Source: Periweissella cryptocerci
GTDB lineage: Bacteria; Bacillota; Bacilli; Lactobacillales; Lactobacillaceae
Direction of reading: 5' to 3'
DNA length: 64,000 nucleotides
NCBI RefSeq assembly: GCF_004358325.1
Contig: NZ_CP037940.1
Location: 1,798,001-1,862,000 of the forward strand
This document shows positions 1 through 8,428 of the stretch, piece by piece. The notes under the pieces are model-generated. The model made no database searches. It saw only the letters and a program-made list of their open reading frames with translations, and was not told the DNA's origin. The position numbers and the translations under genes were made by a program. The stretch's first letter is position 1; each line of letters opens with the position of its first letter.

Positions 1-1
1 C

Positions 2-1627
2 TTGTTGTTTGTTCAAGGGGCAGCAGGTTCTGGTAAAACGGCGGCAGTATTGCAACGGGTTGCGTACTTGCTTTACCGTTACCGCGGAAACTTAGATAGC
101 GGACAAGTGGTCTTGTTCAGTCCTAACCAATTGTTTAATGACTATATTGATCAAGTTTTGCCAGAACTCGGTGAACAAAACATGGTCCAAATGACGTACT
201 TCCAATACTCAAACCGACGTTTACCCAACATGCGCGTGGAAACTTTGCAAGAACGTTTTGAAGAAGATAACGACTTAGCGGCCCAACGGATTACTAATTT
301 TAAAGGGAGCTTAGCATTCTTTAAGGTTGTCCAACAGTATGCTGAAACGTTGAACCGGAGTAATGTCCGTTTCCGTGATATTAAGTTTCAAGGTGAGGCG
401 TTCTTTGATAAGGATAAAATCGCCAAAATGTTCTATGGTTACAATGAGAATTACAAGCTAGGACAACGTTTGAATGCGACAAAGGATAGTTTGACTAATT
501 CGCTAACTGGTAAAGTTGGTAGTGAATTGAAACAAAAATGGGTTGAAGAAGCGATTCAAAACCTAACCAAAACTGAAATTGATTCATTGTTTGGCGATGA
601 ACCACGGGAATTTGCATCGGAAGAAAAGGAATACAACTTCTTAGCACGTAAGATTGTGACAGAAGCCTTCAAGCCGATTGCCCACGCAATTCACCGTAAC
701 CGTTTCATTAATGTAAACGCCCAATTTGCGCACTTTTTGCGTTCAGTACCAAACTTCGTTGATTTGAATCAATGGGGAATCACGGCTGATGATTGGTCAA
801 AGAGTGTGACTAAGACGGTTACTGACTTTAAAGACAAGCGTTTGTCACTTGCCGATGTCTCGGCTTACTTGTACTTGTATGATTTGTTGACTGGTAAGCA
901 TGGTGAACGTGATATTCGCTTTGTCTTCATTGATGAAATTCAAGATTATACTGCTTTCCAATTAGCCTTCTTGAAATTTAGTTTTCCAAAAGCTAAGTTC
1001 ACGATGCTGGGTGATTTGAACCAAGCAATCTTTACGAAGGAAAATTCACGTACGCTCTTACAAGAATTGGGGACACTCTTTGATTCAGATAAAATTGAAG
1101 TTGTGCAATTAACCCAAACATATCGTTCAACCCAACAAATTACAGATTTCTCTAAGGAAATTTTGGTAAACGGCGAAACGATTACTGCATTCAACCGAAG
1201 TGGTAATTTGCCAACTGTGACGATTGAGGATAATAGTGCAGCCTTGTACGCCCGTTTAGTGAGCCAAATTAATACGAATAATGGTATGAACGAAACAACT
1301 GCCATTATTACCAAGTCATTGGCTGAAGGTGAAGCCGTCTATGCTGAGCTTAAACAACAAGACGTTGCAGTGACCCTGATTCGTTCCGAAAACCAACGTT
1401 TAGCACATGGGGTGATTATCGTACCGTCATACTTGGCTAAGGGATTGGAATTTGATGCGGTTGTCATCTGGGACGCCTCTAAGAAAATGTATCCACTTGA
1501 AGATGAACGCCAACTCCTTTACACAATTGCTTCACGGGCAATGCACCAATTAACCGTGTTAGCATTGGATGAACTGACACCACTCTTAGATCGAGTGAAC
1601 CCAGATTTATATGAGGTTACGGAGTAA
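2..1627 (+). CDS. helD: HelD-like UvrD/Rep-family ATPase, 5'-truncated by window edge
   Basis: The reading frame is open from the first bases, so only the C-terminal 541 residues are visible. They begin at the Walker A motif GAAGSGKTAA, followed by a Walker B-like VFIDEIQDY near residue 308, a YRSTQQI motif near 375 and a C-terminal ASRAMHQLTVL motif, as in superfamily 1A helicases. The long insertion between Walker A and Walker B is typical of Gram-positive HelD (YvgS), an RNA polymerase-recycling motor of about 750 residues. Roughly the first 200 residues should lie upstream of the window. The stop lies 2 bases before coaA, so the two are probably co-transcribed. The HelD assignment over other UvrD-like helicases rests on domain spacing and is fairly secure. 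Confidence 0.85.
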   Translation: MLFVQGAAGSGKTAAVLQRVAYLLYRYRGNLDSGQVVLFSPNQLFNDYIDQVLPELGEQNMVQMTYFQYSNRRLPNMRVETLQERFEEDNDLAAQRITNFKGSLAFFKVVQQYAETLNRSNVRFRDIKFQGEAFFDKDKIAKMFYGYNENYKLGQRLNATKDSLTNSLTGKVGSELKQKWVEEAIQNLTKTEIDSLFGDEPREFASEEKEYNFLARKIVTEAFKPIAHAIHRNRFINVNAQFAHFLRSVPNFVDLNQWGITADDWSKSVTKTVTDFKDKRLSLADVSAYLYLYDLLTGKHGERDIRFVFIDEIQDYTAFQLAFLKFSFPKAKFTMLGDLNQAIFTKENSRTLLQELGTLFDSDKIEVVQLTQTYRSTQQITDFSKEILVNGETITAFNRSGNLPTVTIEDNSAALYARLVSQINTNNGMNETTAIITKSLAEGEAVYAELKQQDVAVTLIRSENQRLAHGVIIVPSYLAKGLEFDAVVIWDASKKMYPLEDERQLLYTIASRAMHQLTVLALDELTPLLDRVNPDLYEVTE

Positions 1628-1629
1628 TC

Positions 1630-2544
1630 ATGGAAACGTTCGTAAATTACGAGGTATATCAGCGGGATAGATGGGCAACGTTTGGACAACCGGTGCGCGA
1701 ACTCTCGCCGGCCGTCTTACAGGAATTGGTTGCAAAGCACCCAGCGTTTAATGAAGCAGAACTATTAGCTGTGTACCAACCAGTTGCTAGCTTAATTCAA
1801 CAACATTTTATTGATTATCAAATGGCGCAACAGCATCAGGCGAGTTTTACGGCTCAATCGGCGCAAGCAATGCCATTTGTGATTGGTTTAACTGGCAGTG
1901 TGGCAGTTGGTAAATCGACGACGGCAGCATTATTGAAGGATTTGCTGACGATAATGTGCCCAGAATTATCGACGGCACTAGTTTCAACGGATGGCTTTTT
2001 ATATCCGTCGGCATATCTGAAGGCTCATAATTTAATGGGGCAAAAAGGATTTCCAGTGTCATATGATACTGATGCGTTGACTAGTTTTCTGTTAGCCGTC
2101 AAAGATCGCCAAGCAGAGATTAAGGTACCGATTTATTCACATGAACTATATGATATTGTTCCTGATGAATATGAAGTCTTACGAGCACCAGACATTGTAC
2201 TAGTTGAGGGTGTTAACGCGTTACAACGACCTAAACTAGGATTAGTGCCCCGTGATTTAATGGATTTAACAATCTATGTTGATGCGAAGACTGACCTGAT
2301 TAAGACCTGGTTCTTGGAACGCTTTGAAGATTTACTTGATGAAGCGGTTGATCACCCTGATAGTTTCTACTATCAATATACGGCTGATCGACCTGCTGCA
2401 TTCCAAGCAGCCAAGGACGTTTGGCATGCTATTAATGAAGTAAACTTAGAAAAATACATCTTACCTTCCCGGGCACATGCCGATTTAGTCCTCATAAAAG
2501 GGCCAAATCACCACGTAGAACGGGTAGCATTGAAGAAATATTAG
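1630..2544 (+). CDS. coaA: Pantothenate kinase, type I (CoaA)
   Basis: The product should phosphorylate pantothenate with ATP, the first and rate-controlling step of coenzyme A synthesis in the cytosol. The 304-residue protein has the P-loop GSVAVGKS at about residues 89-96 and the typical type I segments SYDTDAL, PIYSHELYDIV and VEGVNALQ. Length matches bacterial type I kinases (about 310). The start ATG follows a GGAG ribosome site embedded in the end of helD, 2 bases after its stop, so translation may be coupled. A strong terminator follows directly. No oddities were seen. Confidence 0.95.
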   Translation: METFVNYEVYQRDRWATFGQPVRELSPAVLQELVAKHPAFNEAELLAVYQPVASLIQQHFIDYQMAQQHQASFTAQSAQAMPFVIGLTGSVAVGKSTTAALLKDLLTIMCPELSTALVSTDGFLYPSAYLKAHNLMGQKGFPVSYDTDALTSFLLAVKDRQAEIKVPIYSHELYDIVPDEYEVLRAPDIVLVEGVNALQRPKLGLVPRDLMDLTIYVDAKTDLIKTWFLERFEDLLDEAVDHPDSFYYQYTADRPAAFQAAKDVWHAINEVNLEKYILPSRAHADLVLIKGPNHHVERVALKKY

Positions 2545-2552
2545 ACACACTA

Positions 2553-2587
2553 CTGTAAAATTCATTGAATTTTACAGTTTTTTTTTG
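2553..2587 (+). terminator. Rho-independent terminator after coaA
   Basis: A 10-bp perfect stem CTGTAAAATT / AATTTTACAG with a 5-base loop is followed by a long T run. It ends the helD-coaA transcript. Confidence 0.93.
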
Positions 2588-2926
2588 CGGTTTATTGATT
2601 ATGGCAAGATTATGAGCAGATTTATTGCTTTTTTTTGACTAATAAATGAATTAGTTGACAGCGTTAACTAAAGTGCTGAAATTACTGATTTTATCGCCTT
2701 TGGACGTATGTTCGTATTTCCAAGTTACAAAAAGATTACGATGAAAGCGTTGAATATTACAAACGTCATGTTTTGCTGTCACTAATCTGCTAACTCCTTG
2801 TTACAATTTGTCCGTAGTATATACCTTGTTGATTGATACGGACGTCAACGGCAACATAAAAATTAAGCCCAATCGTATAAAAAGTAAATTGGGAAATTAG
2901 ATCCGTAAAGAGGAGATTTAGAAAAT
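2588..2926. other. AT-rich leader region of the LysM gene
   Basis: This stretch of about 340 bases has no credible gene. It holds an inverted repeat GTCCGTA (2810-2816) / TACGGAC (2837-2843) and, nearer the gene, a CCCAAT / ATTGGG hairpin around 2869-2894, followed by the AGGAGA ribosome site at 2911. A weak promoter (TTGTTA, 16-base spacer, TATACC) may lie at about 2799-2826. Long leaders upstream of cell-wall hydrolase genes are also seen at 34276-34660 and 45073-45413. Confidence 0.4.
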
Positions 2927-3514
2927 ATGATGAACGTCAAGAATACAATTTTATCAGCAACTGGTTTAATCGCAGCTTTAGTAACAACGGGGGTTGTTGC
3001 GAGTGCTGATACAACAGTTACAGTTCAACCTGGTGATTCAGTTTCAGCAATTGCTGTTAAGAACAACACCACGGTTGCTGCAATTGCTGCAGCTAACAAG
3101 ATGGACAACACTAACTTAATCTTTGTTAATGAACAATTAACTGTACCTACTTCAAGCAACACTAACCAATCAACAAACAACAACCAAGCAACAACTAAGC
3201 AAGCTTCAGCCCAAGAACAAGTGGCTCCTGTAAAGCAAGCAACAGTTAAGGACACTACGGCAACCAAGAGCACTTCTACTGGTTACCAAGGTTCACAATC
3301 TTCTGCTAAGGCATGGATTGCTAACCGCGAATCTGGTGGTAACTACGGTGCCCGTAATGGTCAATACGTAGGTAAGTACCAATTATCATCATCATACTTG
3401 CACGGTGACTACTCAGCCGCTAACCAAGAACGTGTTGCTGATCAATATGTAACTAGCCGTTATGGTTCATGGGAAGGTGCTAAAGCGCACTGGATGGCCA
3501 ATGGTTGGTACTAA
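2927..3514 (+). CDS. Secreted LysM protein of the aggregation-promoting factor (Apf) type
   Basis: The 195-residue precursor has a signal peptide of about 27 residues ending at ASA. One LysM domain follows (about 30-75, TVQPGDSVSAIAVKNNTTV), then a Ser/Thr/Gln-rich linker (75-120). The C-terminal domain (about 125-195) contains WIANRESGGNYGARNGQYVG and ends in MANGWY. This layout is that of lactobacillus Apf-like surface proteins, which bind peptidoglycan through LysM and affect shape and aggregation; a transglycosylase-like activity has been suggested for the C-terminal domain. Two adjacent ATGs (2927 and 2930) both fit the ribosome site. Neighbouring genes are unrelated, and its own terminator follows. 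Confidence 0.9.
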   Translation: MMNVKNTILSATGLIAALVTTGVVASADTTVTVQPGDSVSAIAVKNNTTVAAIAAANKMDNTNLIFVNEQLTVPTSSNTNQSTNNNQATTKQASAQEQVAPVKQATVKDTTATKSTSTGYQGSQSSAKAWIANRESGGNYGARNGQYVGKYQLSSSYLHGDYSAANQERVADQYVTSRYGSWEGAKAHWMANGWY

Positions 3515-3537
3515 AATAGACCGATAATAGAAAAGCG

Positions 3538-3566
3538 AGCTACCGGGAGATTCTGGTAGCTTTTTT
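3538..3566 (+). terminator. Terminator after the Apf-like gene
   Basis: The stem AGCTACC / GGTAGCT is extended inward by CC/GG-type pairs and followed by six T residues. Confidence 0.92.
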
Positions 3567-3696
3567 CGTACAATGTTCAAGCTTTTGATGCGACTTGTAT
3601 CCAATTTAATAAAACAGGATATGTTAACCTAACTGTAAGAAATTGACTGATTTGGACAATGAAAACGCGTTCATTTGAAAATCAATGTCAAATAAG

Positions 3697-3725
3697 TTGA
3701 CAAAGAATGTTAGGCGGACTAATAT
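3697..3725 (+). promoter_or_regulatory. Sigma-A promoter of the exporter operon
   Basis: TTGACA at 3697-3702 and TAATAT at 3720-3725 are separated by 17 bases, a near-consensus housekeeping promoter. It lies about 63 bases upstream of the MFS start codon. Confidence 0.85.
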
Positions 3726-3788
3726 AGGTAATCGTACTAAAAATAAGTAAACTAAATTATTATATGGAAAATAAAAGGAGATAAACAT

Positions 3789-5264
3789 ATGCAAGCAGTA
3801 GATGCAAACGGTAAGCCATTTAACCGTGGTTTGTTGATTGCCGTGCTGTTGATTGGGACATTCGTTACCGTCCTTAACCAAACAGTCTTAGCAACCGCCT
3901 TACCAACCTTAATGAAGTCATTACACGAATCATTAGGGACCGTTCAATGGTTAACCACCGGATTCATGTTGGTGAACGGGATTATGATTCCAGTCTCAGC
4001 CTGGATGAGTAATCGCTTTAATACAAAATGGTTGTACTTGGGTGCAATGTTTGTCTTCTTGATTGGGACAGTTACAGCATTCACCTCATCAACCTTTGCG
4101 CAATTATTAACGGGACGTTTGATTCAAGCGTTGGCTGTTGGGGTTGCGATGCCATTATTGCAAGTTATCATGCTTTCAATCTTCCCAGCTAACAACCGTG
4201 GTGCAGCCATGGGGATGGCCGGGTTAGTTATTGGGTTAGCACCAGCCATGGGACCTACGCTTTCTGGTTGGATTTTAGATAACTACAAGTGGCAAACTTT
4301 GTTTGGAATTATGATTCCAATCATTGCACTTGTGTTGATTGCAGGTCTTTTCTTTATGAAACCTGTTATTCACACTAAAAAAGAACCATTGGACTTCTTA
4401 TCAGTTGGATTATCAACAATTGGTTTCGGTGGGATGTTGTATGGATTCTCTGAAGTTTCTGGCGAAGGCTGGGGCGACATTGCACACGTAATCGCACCAT
4501 TGGTAATCGGTGTAATTTTCATTGCCCTCTTCGTTTGGCGTCAACTTAAGCTTGAAAAGCCATTATTGGAATTACGTGTTTTCAAAAACAAGCAATTTAC
4601 AATTACAACAATTTTAGCTTCATTAGTAATGATGGCGATGATTGGTGCCGAAATGGTTATCCCACAATACTTGCAAACTGTTCGCGGGATGACACCATTC
4701 CACGCTGGGTTAACATTGTTAGCTGGGGCATTAATGATGGGTGTTATGTCACCTATCACTGGTCAAATTTACGATAAAATCGGTGCTAAGAAGTTGGCGA
4801 TTACTGGTTTGATTCTTTTGACAGTTGGGACAGTACCATTCACATTCCTTACAGTTGGTACACCTGTTATTAACGTGACAGTCTTGTATGCTGTGCGGAT
4901 GTTTGGTATTGCGATGGTTATGATGCCAGTAACGACTGCTGGGATGGCAGCCTTGTCAGGCGAAATGATTGCCCACGGGACCGCCGTAAATAACACGGCG
5001 CGTCAAGTTGCATCATCAATGGGTACTGCAGTTATGATTTCTGTTTTATCTAATGTTGTTAAGACAAACATGCCAGCGCACAAGTTGTTAAAAGCTGAAC
5101 CATTACAATACGGTCGTGATGCATTGAACGCCGCCTTGAGTGGTTATCACGCCGCCTTCTGGTTGGCAATTGGTTTTGCGATTGTCGGCTTGATTGTCGC
5201 ATTTACACTTGAAGGCCACCGTCATAAGAGTCAAGTCTTAGTACGAGGAGGTAAGAACAAATGA
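3789..5264 (+). CDS. MFS drug exporter, DHA2 (EmrB/QacA, LmrB-like) family
   Basis: This 491-residue membrane protein has about 14 predicted hydrophobic segments. It carries the DHA2 signatures LNQTVLATALPTLM near the N terminus, QWLTTGFMLVNGIMIPVSAW, and the antiporter motif GLAPAMGPTLSGWI around residues 150-165. Such proteins export hydrophobic drugs or peptides with proton antiport. The start follows AAAAGGAG with good spacing. The stop overlaps the next gene by 4 bases (ATGA), and the partner is the DUF4811 protein that commonly follows LmrB-like exporters in lactobacilli, so both probably act together. The substrate cannot be told from sequence. Confidence 0.9.
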   Translation: MQAVDANGKPFNRGLLIAVLLIGTFVTVLNQTVLATALPTLMKSLHESLGTVQWLTTGFMLVNGIMIPVSAWMSNRFNTKWLYLGAMFVFLIGTVTAFTSSTFAQLLTGRLIQALAVGVAMPLLQVIMLSIFPANNRGAAMGMAGLVIGLAPAMGPTLSGWILDNYKWQTLFGIMIPIIALVLIAGLFFMKPVIHTKKEPLDFLSVGLSTIGFGGMLYGFSEVSGEGWGDIAHVIAPLVIGVIFIALFVWRQLKLEKPLLELRVFKNKQFTITTILASLVMMAMIGAEMVIPQYLQTVRGMTPFHAGLTLLAGALMMGVMSPITGQIYDKIGAKKLAITGLILLTVGTVPFTFLTVGTPVINVTVLYAVRMFGIAMVMMPVTTAGMAALSGEMIAHGTAVNNTARQVASSMGTAVMISVLSNVVKTNMPAHKLLKAEPLQYGRDALNAALSGYHAAFWLAIGFAIVGLIVAFTLEGHRHKSQVLVRGGKNK

Positions 5265-6013
5265 TTTTAACTTTAGTAATAATTAGTGCGATTTTGTTCT
5301 TCATCTTCTTCGTGTTGATCTACAATCGTTTTGTTAGTTATGTTTTGTCATTTATCGCCTTTATTCTTTTGGTGGGTTCATTGTTCATGTTAGTGGAAAA
5401 TGACCATAGCCACTTAGGTATGACGAAAGTAACGACTGAAAAGCAAACTGTAATTTATTCAGCTGGTGACAGTAAATCACCAATTAGCATGCTTTTGTAC
5501 CAACCTATTGGGACGAATGGTCACGATAATGTGTACATTTATAAAGCTGCCAAGAAGGATAAGAAACCTAGTCACACCCAAACGGATGGTAAGACAACGA
5601 ATAAGGTTAAGCTTGTTGATTCTGATACAGCAACGCTTGAAGTTAAAACTACTCGTTACGAATACAAACGTTCTTTAGACAAGTTCTTGTTTGGTATTGG
5701 TGGTAACGACAAGGAAGTTGTTAAGCGTGTCAACACGTTCAATATCCCTAAGGAAGCTTGGGCGAAGTTGAGTGTTAAGGCAGCTAAGAAGCTCGCTAAA
5801 GAAATGCAAAACCCTTCAAAAGCGCAACAAGCTGAACAAAAAGCAGCTGCGAAAGCTTATATTGAAGGCAAGATGAAAGCTGCGATGATGGCTGATCCAA
5901 CTATGGCCACATCACCAAGTCGTCAAGCAGCTTTAGTTAAGCAAGCTACCCAAGAATTCCAAACGATGGCAATTAAACAAGCTATCGATGCAGCCCAAAA
6001 AGCTGATAAGTAA
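5261..6013 (+). CDS. DUF4811 membrane protein, exporter partner
   Basis: The 250-residue protein begins with two closely spaced transmembrane helices (about 2-22 and 25-46). A charged extracytoplasmic or soluble domain with a strand-rich middle part follows, and the C-terminal tail is Ala/Lys/Gln-rich and helical (about 165-250). It matches the DUF4811 family by layout and by its constant position after LmrB-type exporters. The function of DUF4811 is unknown; translational coupling suggests a role with the exporter. It ends at a strong terminator. Confidence 0.8.
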   Translation: MILTLVIISAILFFIFFVLIYNRFVSYVLSFIAFILLVGSLFMLVENDHSHLGMTKVTTEKQTVIYSAGDSKSPISMLLYQPIGTNGHDNVYIYKAAKKDKKPSHTQTDGKTTNKVKLVDSDTATLEVKTTRYEYKRSLDKFLFGIGGNDKEVVKRVNTFNIPKEAWAKLSVKAAKKLAKEMQNPSKAQQAEQKAAAKAYIEGKMKAAMMADPTMATSPSRQAALVKQATQEFQTMAIKQAIDAAQKADK

Positions 6014-6036
6014 TTCTAAATAAGCTCAAATAAAGG

Positions 6037-6066
6037 AAGGTCGCAATTAATTTTGCGACCTTTTTT
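6037..6066 (+). terminator. Terminator of the exporter operon
   Basis: The 8-bp GC-rich stem GGTCGCAA / TTGCGACC with a 6-base loop is followed by six T residues. The U-run merges into the TTTCGTCTGA left border of the first structured repeat. Confidence 0.93.
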
Positions 6067-6482
6067 CGTCTGAGGTGGGATTTATAAAATGGGATGAGAT
6101 GTATGATGCCACTGCGTGCCAGAAAATCACATTGTGCACCGAGATGGAAGCACATGCCCAAGCCAAAGGGCGGTCTTGGGCAATTCGGGATAGCTGGCAG
6201 TCTAATGGCTAAAGCCAAAAGACTGCTCATCTACCCTCAGCGACAAACTCGACACGTGGTGTCAAGTTCGTCCCATTTCGGTGTAAAGCCTGTCGGCCAC
6301 AAAGTGATTTTCAGTCACTCCGCTAGATAAGCGTGGAATTATTGATTACCGCTAAACTTGCAGCGATAAGGATCACGGCATATTACTAGTCAGACTGCCT
6401 GCTTAAACTAACGAAGAGACTGGTTCCAGACACGTAGTGGGAATCAATCTGAGACACATATCAAAATTCCACGCTAGAAAAA
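6064..6482 (+). repeat. Structured intergenic element, copy 1 (divergent sequence type)
   Basis: The core is 6116-6318. Its closing helix P1 pairs 6116-6136 with 6298-6318 (18 of 21). P2 pairs CACCGAGATGG (6137-6147) with CCATTTCGGTG (6273-6283). P3 is the hairpin TGCCCAAG / CTTGGGCA (6155-6182). P4 contains GCAGTCT / AGACTGC and TGGCT / AGCCA (6197-6226). P5 is 6242-6272. P6 is GCC / GGC (6288-6297). Almost every helix differs in sequence from the other copies, yet pairing is kept. The outer frame runs from TTTCGTCTGA to ATTCCACGCTAGAA. Between core and right end lies an inverted core-less remnant (6404-6455). Function unknown. Confidence 0.85.
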
Positions 6483-6490
6483 TTTTAGCC

Positions 6491-6755
6491 ATTACTTGGC
6501 GCACCACGCTGGAAGCGGCCTCCCAAGCCAAAGGGCGGTCTTGAGAGGTTCGGATAAGCTGGGACTCTAAGGAATAAATTCCTAAGACTCCTCATCTCAT
6601 CCTCAGCGGCGATATGTGTTACACACATCTCACCCCAGTCGCGGTGTAAAGGCTGCGCCCGCCAAGCAATTTGCCGGCACTTCGTTAGTTAGGAATAATT
6701 CTCAGACAGCGAAAAAAATTACCAACCACAGGCCGCAGTGGTACGGAGTGGCAAT
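6491..6755 (+). repeat. Structured intergenic element, copy 2 (5'-truncated)
   Basis: This is the common sequence type in tandem after copy 1. P2 (CACCACGCTGG with CCAGTCGCGGTG), P3 (CCTCCCAAG / CTTGAGAGG, one mismatch), P4 and P5 are present. The outer half of the left strand of P1 is missing: GCCATTA runs straight into CTTGGCGCACC, a loss of about 15 bases relative to other copies. The right strand of P1 ends at 6680 and is followed by the usual TTCGTTAGTTAGG tail. No gene lies in 6756-6869 before the CDF transporter. Confidence 0.8.
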
Positions 6756-6869
6756 AAAATAACAAAATTATGATAGTTAACCATTCACTTATTATTGATT
6801 CGTGGAGCGAAATTCAAATTTGTGGCATGATAGAAGTAATGAAATTAAGGTGAAAGGGGGACATGCAAA

Positions 6870-7778
6870 ATGCAAGAACATGAACATGGTACCGGAACAG
6901 AGATGACGGGGAAGAAATTCTTCACGGTCACGATATTGAATTTGGTGATTACGGCGGTTGAAATTATTGGTGGTGTGCTGTCAGGGAGTCTAGCACTCTT
7001 GTCAGATGCTTTTCACAATTTGGGCGATTCCTTGGCGATTGTATTAGGTTACATTGCGTTCAAAATTAGTTTGCGCGGACAGAATGTCAAGCAAACTTAT
7101 GGATATAAACGCGCCCAAATTTTAGCAGCGTTTATTAATGCCATTTTCTTAGTTGGTTTGTCGATTTTTCTAATCATCGAAGCCATTGAACGCTTTTGGC
7201 ATCCGAGTCCATTGAACGCAGATTTAATGTTGATAGTGGCGGTAGTTGGATTAATTGCAAATGTAGCTTCTGCCCTCCTCTTAAAGGGTGGTAGCGAACA
7301 TAATTTGAATCAGCGCGCAACATTTTTGCATATTTTGAGTGATGCATTGTCATCAGTTGGCGTGATTGTCGCTGGGGTTCTGATTGCACTCTTTAATTGG
7401 GTGTGGTTGGATCCATTGGTGACGTTGCTAGTTATGGCCTATATCCTCAAGGAAGTTTGGCCCGTAGTAAAGCAAACTGTCAAGATTTTGATGCAAGCGA
7501 CACCAGATTTGGATTTTTGTGCCATTCAAGCTGATATTGATGTTATTCCAGGCGTAATGGGATCACACCACTATCACGCTTGGCAAGTCGATGAAGAAGC
7601 GGTGATGTTTTCACTACACGTAAATTTGCAAGACATGCTTTTGAGTGACGCCGAAGTGATTTACGATGAAATTAACCGCTTGCTGATGGAAAAGTATGAC
7701 ATCAAACACGTGACTATTCAGGCCGAAGTTCATCGTGGTGAACAAGAAGGAATGATTGACGAAGAAGAACAGATTTAA
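6870..7778 (+). CDS. Cation diffusion facilitator (CDF, CzcD/ZitB-like) metal exporter
   Basis: This 302-residue inner-membrane protein has six transmembrane segments. The metal-site motifs are DAFHNLGD in helix 2 (about residues 46-53) and HILSD in helix 5 (about 151-155), followed by a cytoplasmic domain of about 90 residues with HHYHAW. CDF proteins exchange Zn2+, Co2+, Cd2+ or Mn2+ for protons; the aspartate/histidine sites here fit a zinc-type exporter, but specificity is inferred. The start follows a strong AAAGGGGG site. Transcribed alone between the repeats and cspA. Confidence 0.9.
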   Translation: MQEHEHGTGTEMTGKKFFTVTILNLVITAVEIIGGVLSGSLALLSDAFHNLGDSLAIVLGYIAFKISLRGQNVKQTYGYKRAQILAAFINAIFLVGLSIFLIIEAIERFWHPSPLNADLMLIVAVVGLIANVASALLLKGGSEHNLNQRATFLHILSDALSSVGVIVAGVLIALFNWVWLDPLVTLLVMAYILKEVWPVVKQTVKILMQATPDLDFCAIQADIDVIPGVMGSHHYHAWQVDEEAVMFSLHVNLQDMLLSDAEVIYDEINRLLMEKYDIKHVTIQAEVHRGEQEGMIDEEEQI

Positions 7779-7806
7779 GACTAACATAGCCTTTTTATTT
7801 TTAGCA

Positions 7807-7815
7807 TGTTATAAT
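7807..7815 (+). promoter_or_regulatory. Extended -10 promoter of the cold-shock gene
   Basis: TGTTATAAT has the extended -10 form TGnTATAAT with a consensus hexamer at 7810-7815. It gives a leader of about 120 bases before the start codon, as usual for cold-shock mRNAs whose leader fold is temperature dependent. Confidence 0.75.
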
Positions 7816-7943
7816 ACATCTTGTAGTTTGGTTTGGAAAAACAGGTCTTGTTTCATCAATCTTGAGAAATATCTCCAGTTACACCAATCAGTTACGTTAA
7901 AATCACATGCCTTAATTGGCGCATTTACAAGGAGATTCATATC

Positions 7944-8144
7944 ATGGAACAAGGTACAGTTAAATGGTTTAACGCCGACAAGGGTTTCGGTTTTATCACT
8001 CGTGAAAACGGTGAAGATGTGTTCGCACACTTCTCAGCTATCCAAGGTGACGGTTTCAAGACTCTTGATGAAGGTCAATCAGTTTCTTTCGAAGTTGAAA
8101 GTTCAGATCGCGGCCCACAAGCTACTAACATTACTAAGAACTAA
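7944..8144 (+). CDS. csp: Cold-shock protein (CspA family)
   Basis: The 66-residue single OB-fold protein has both RNA-binding motifs, KGFGFIT (RNP1, about 16-22) and DVFAHF (RNP2, about 29-34), plus the N-terminal [11 protein letters not shown]. Csp proteins bind single-stranded RNA and prevent inhibitory folds at low temperature. The start follows AAGGAG. The long leader and a strong terminator make it a single-gene unit. Confidence 0.97.
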   Translation: MEQGTVKWFNADKGFGFITRENGEDVFAHFSAIQGDGFKTLDEGQSVSFEVESSDRGPQATNITKN

Positions 8145-8166
8145 TCTTAGCTAATAATAGTCTTTG

Positions 8167-8207
8167 AAAATCCCAGCTGGCATATTTTGCCGGTTGGGAT
8201 TTTTTAG
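8167..8207 (+). terminator. Terminator after csp
   Basis: The stem AAATCCCA..TGGC / GCC..TTGGGATTT is followed by a T run. It is GC-rich with a small internal loop. Confidence 0.9.
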
Positions 8208-8349
8208 TACATATTTTTTTATTAAGGGAGTGAAAGCAAGCGGAACTACCGTAGCAGAGGCAAAGACAAGCGCTTGAATTTGAAAATAAATAGATTTGCT
8301 AAGGGATTAGAAAATATTAGCAATATTTCCCGAAAAAGGGAACTTCCGT

Positions 8350-8378
8350 TTGAGAAAAAAACTACTTTGCGGTATTAT
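8350..8378 (+). promoter_or_regulatory. Promoter of the rsmG-noc-parAB operon
   Basis: TTGAGA (8350-8355) and TATTAT (8373-8378) are 17 bases apart. Just upstream is TTCCC-N6-GGGAA (about 8329-8344), loosely like a Noc-type palindrome. Just downstream is TGTTCCACG (8402-8410), which matches one half of a parS site. The two half-matches are suggestive only. Confidence 0.65.
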
Positions 8379-8428
8379 TGTTATATGTGAAACTACTCGA
8401 ATGTTCCACGAAAATCCGGAGGAAACTC

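Noticed and set aside
1847..2062. Antisense ORF within coaA
   Set aside because: Shadow of a well-supported gene; no start signals.
6094..6330. 78-codon ORF in copy 1
   Set aside because: It spans the structured core, has no ribosome site and no counterpart frame in other copies.
8329..8344. TTCCC-N6-GGGAA as a Noc-binding site
   Set aside because: The Noc consensus has no such spacer; kept only as a remark on the promoter.
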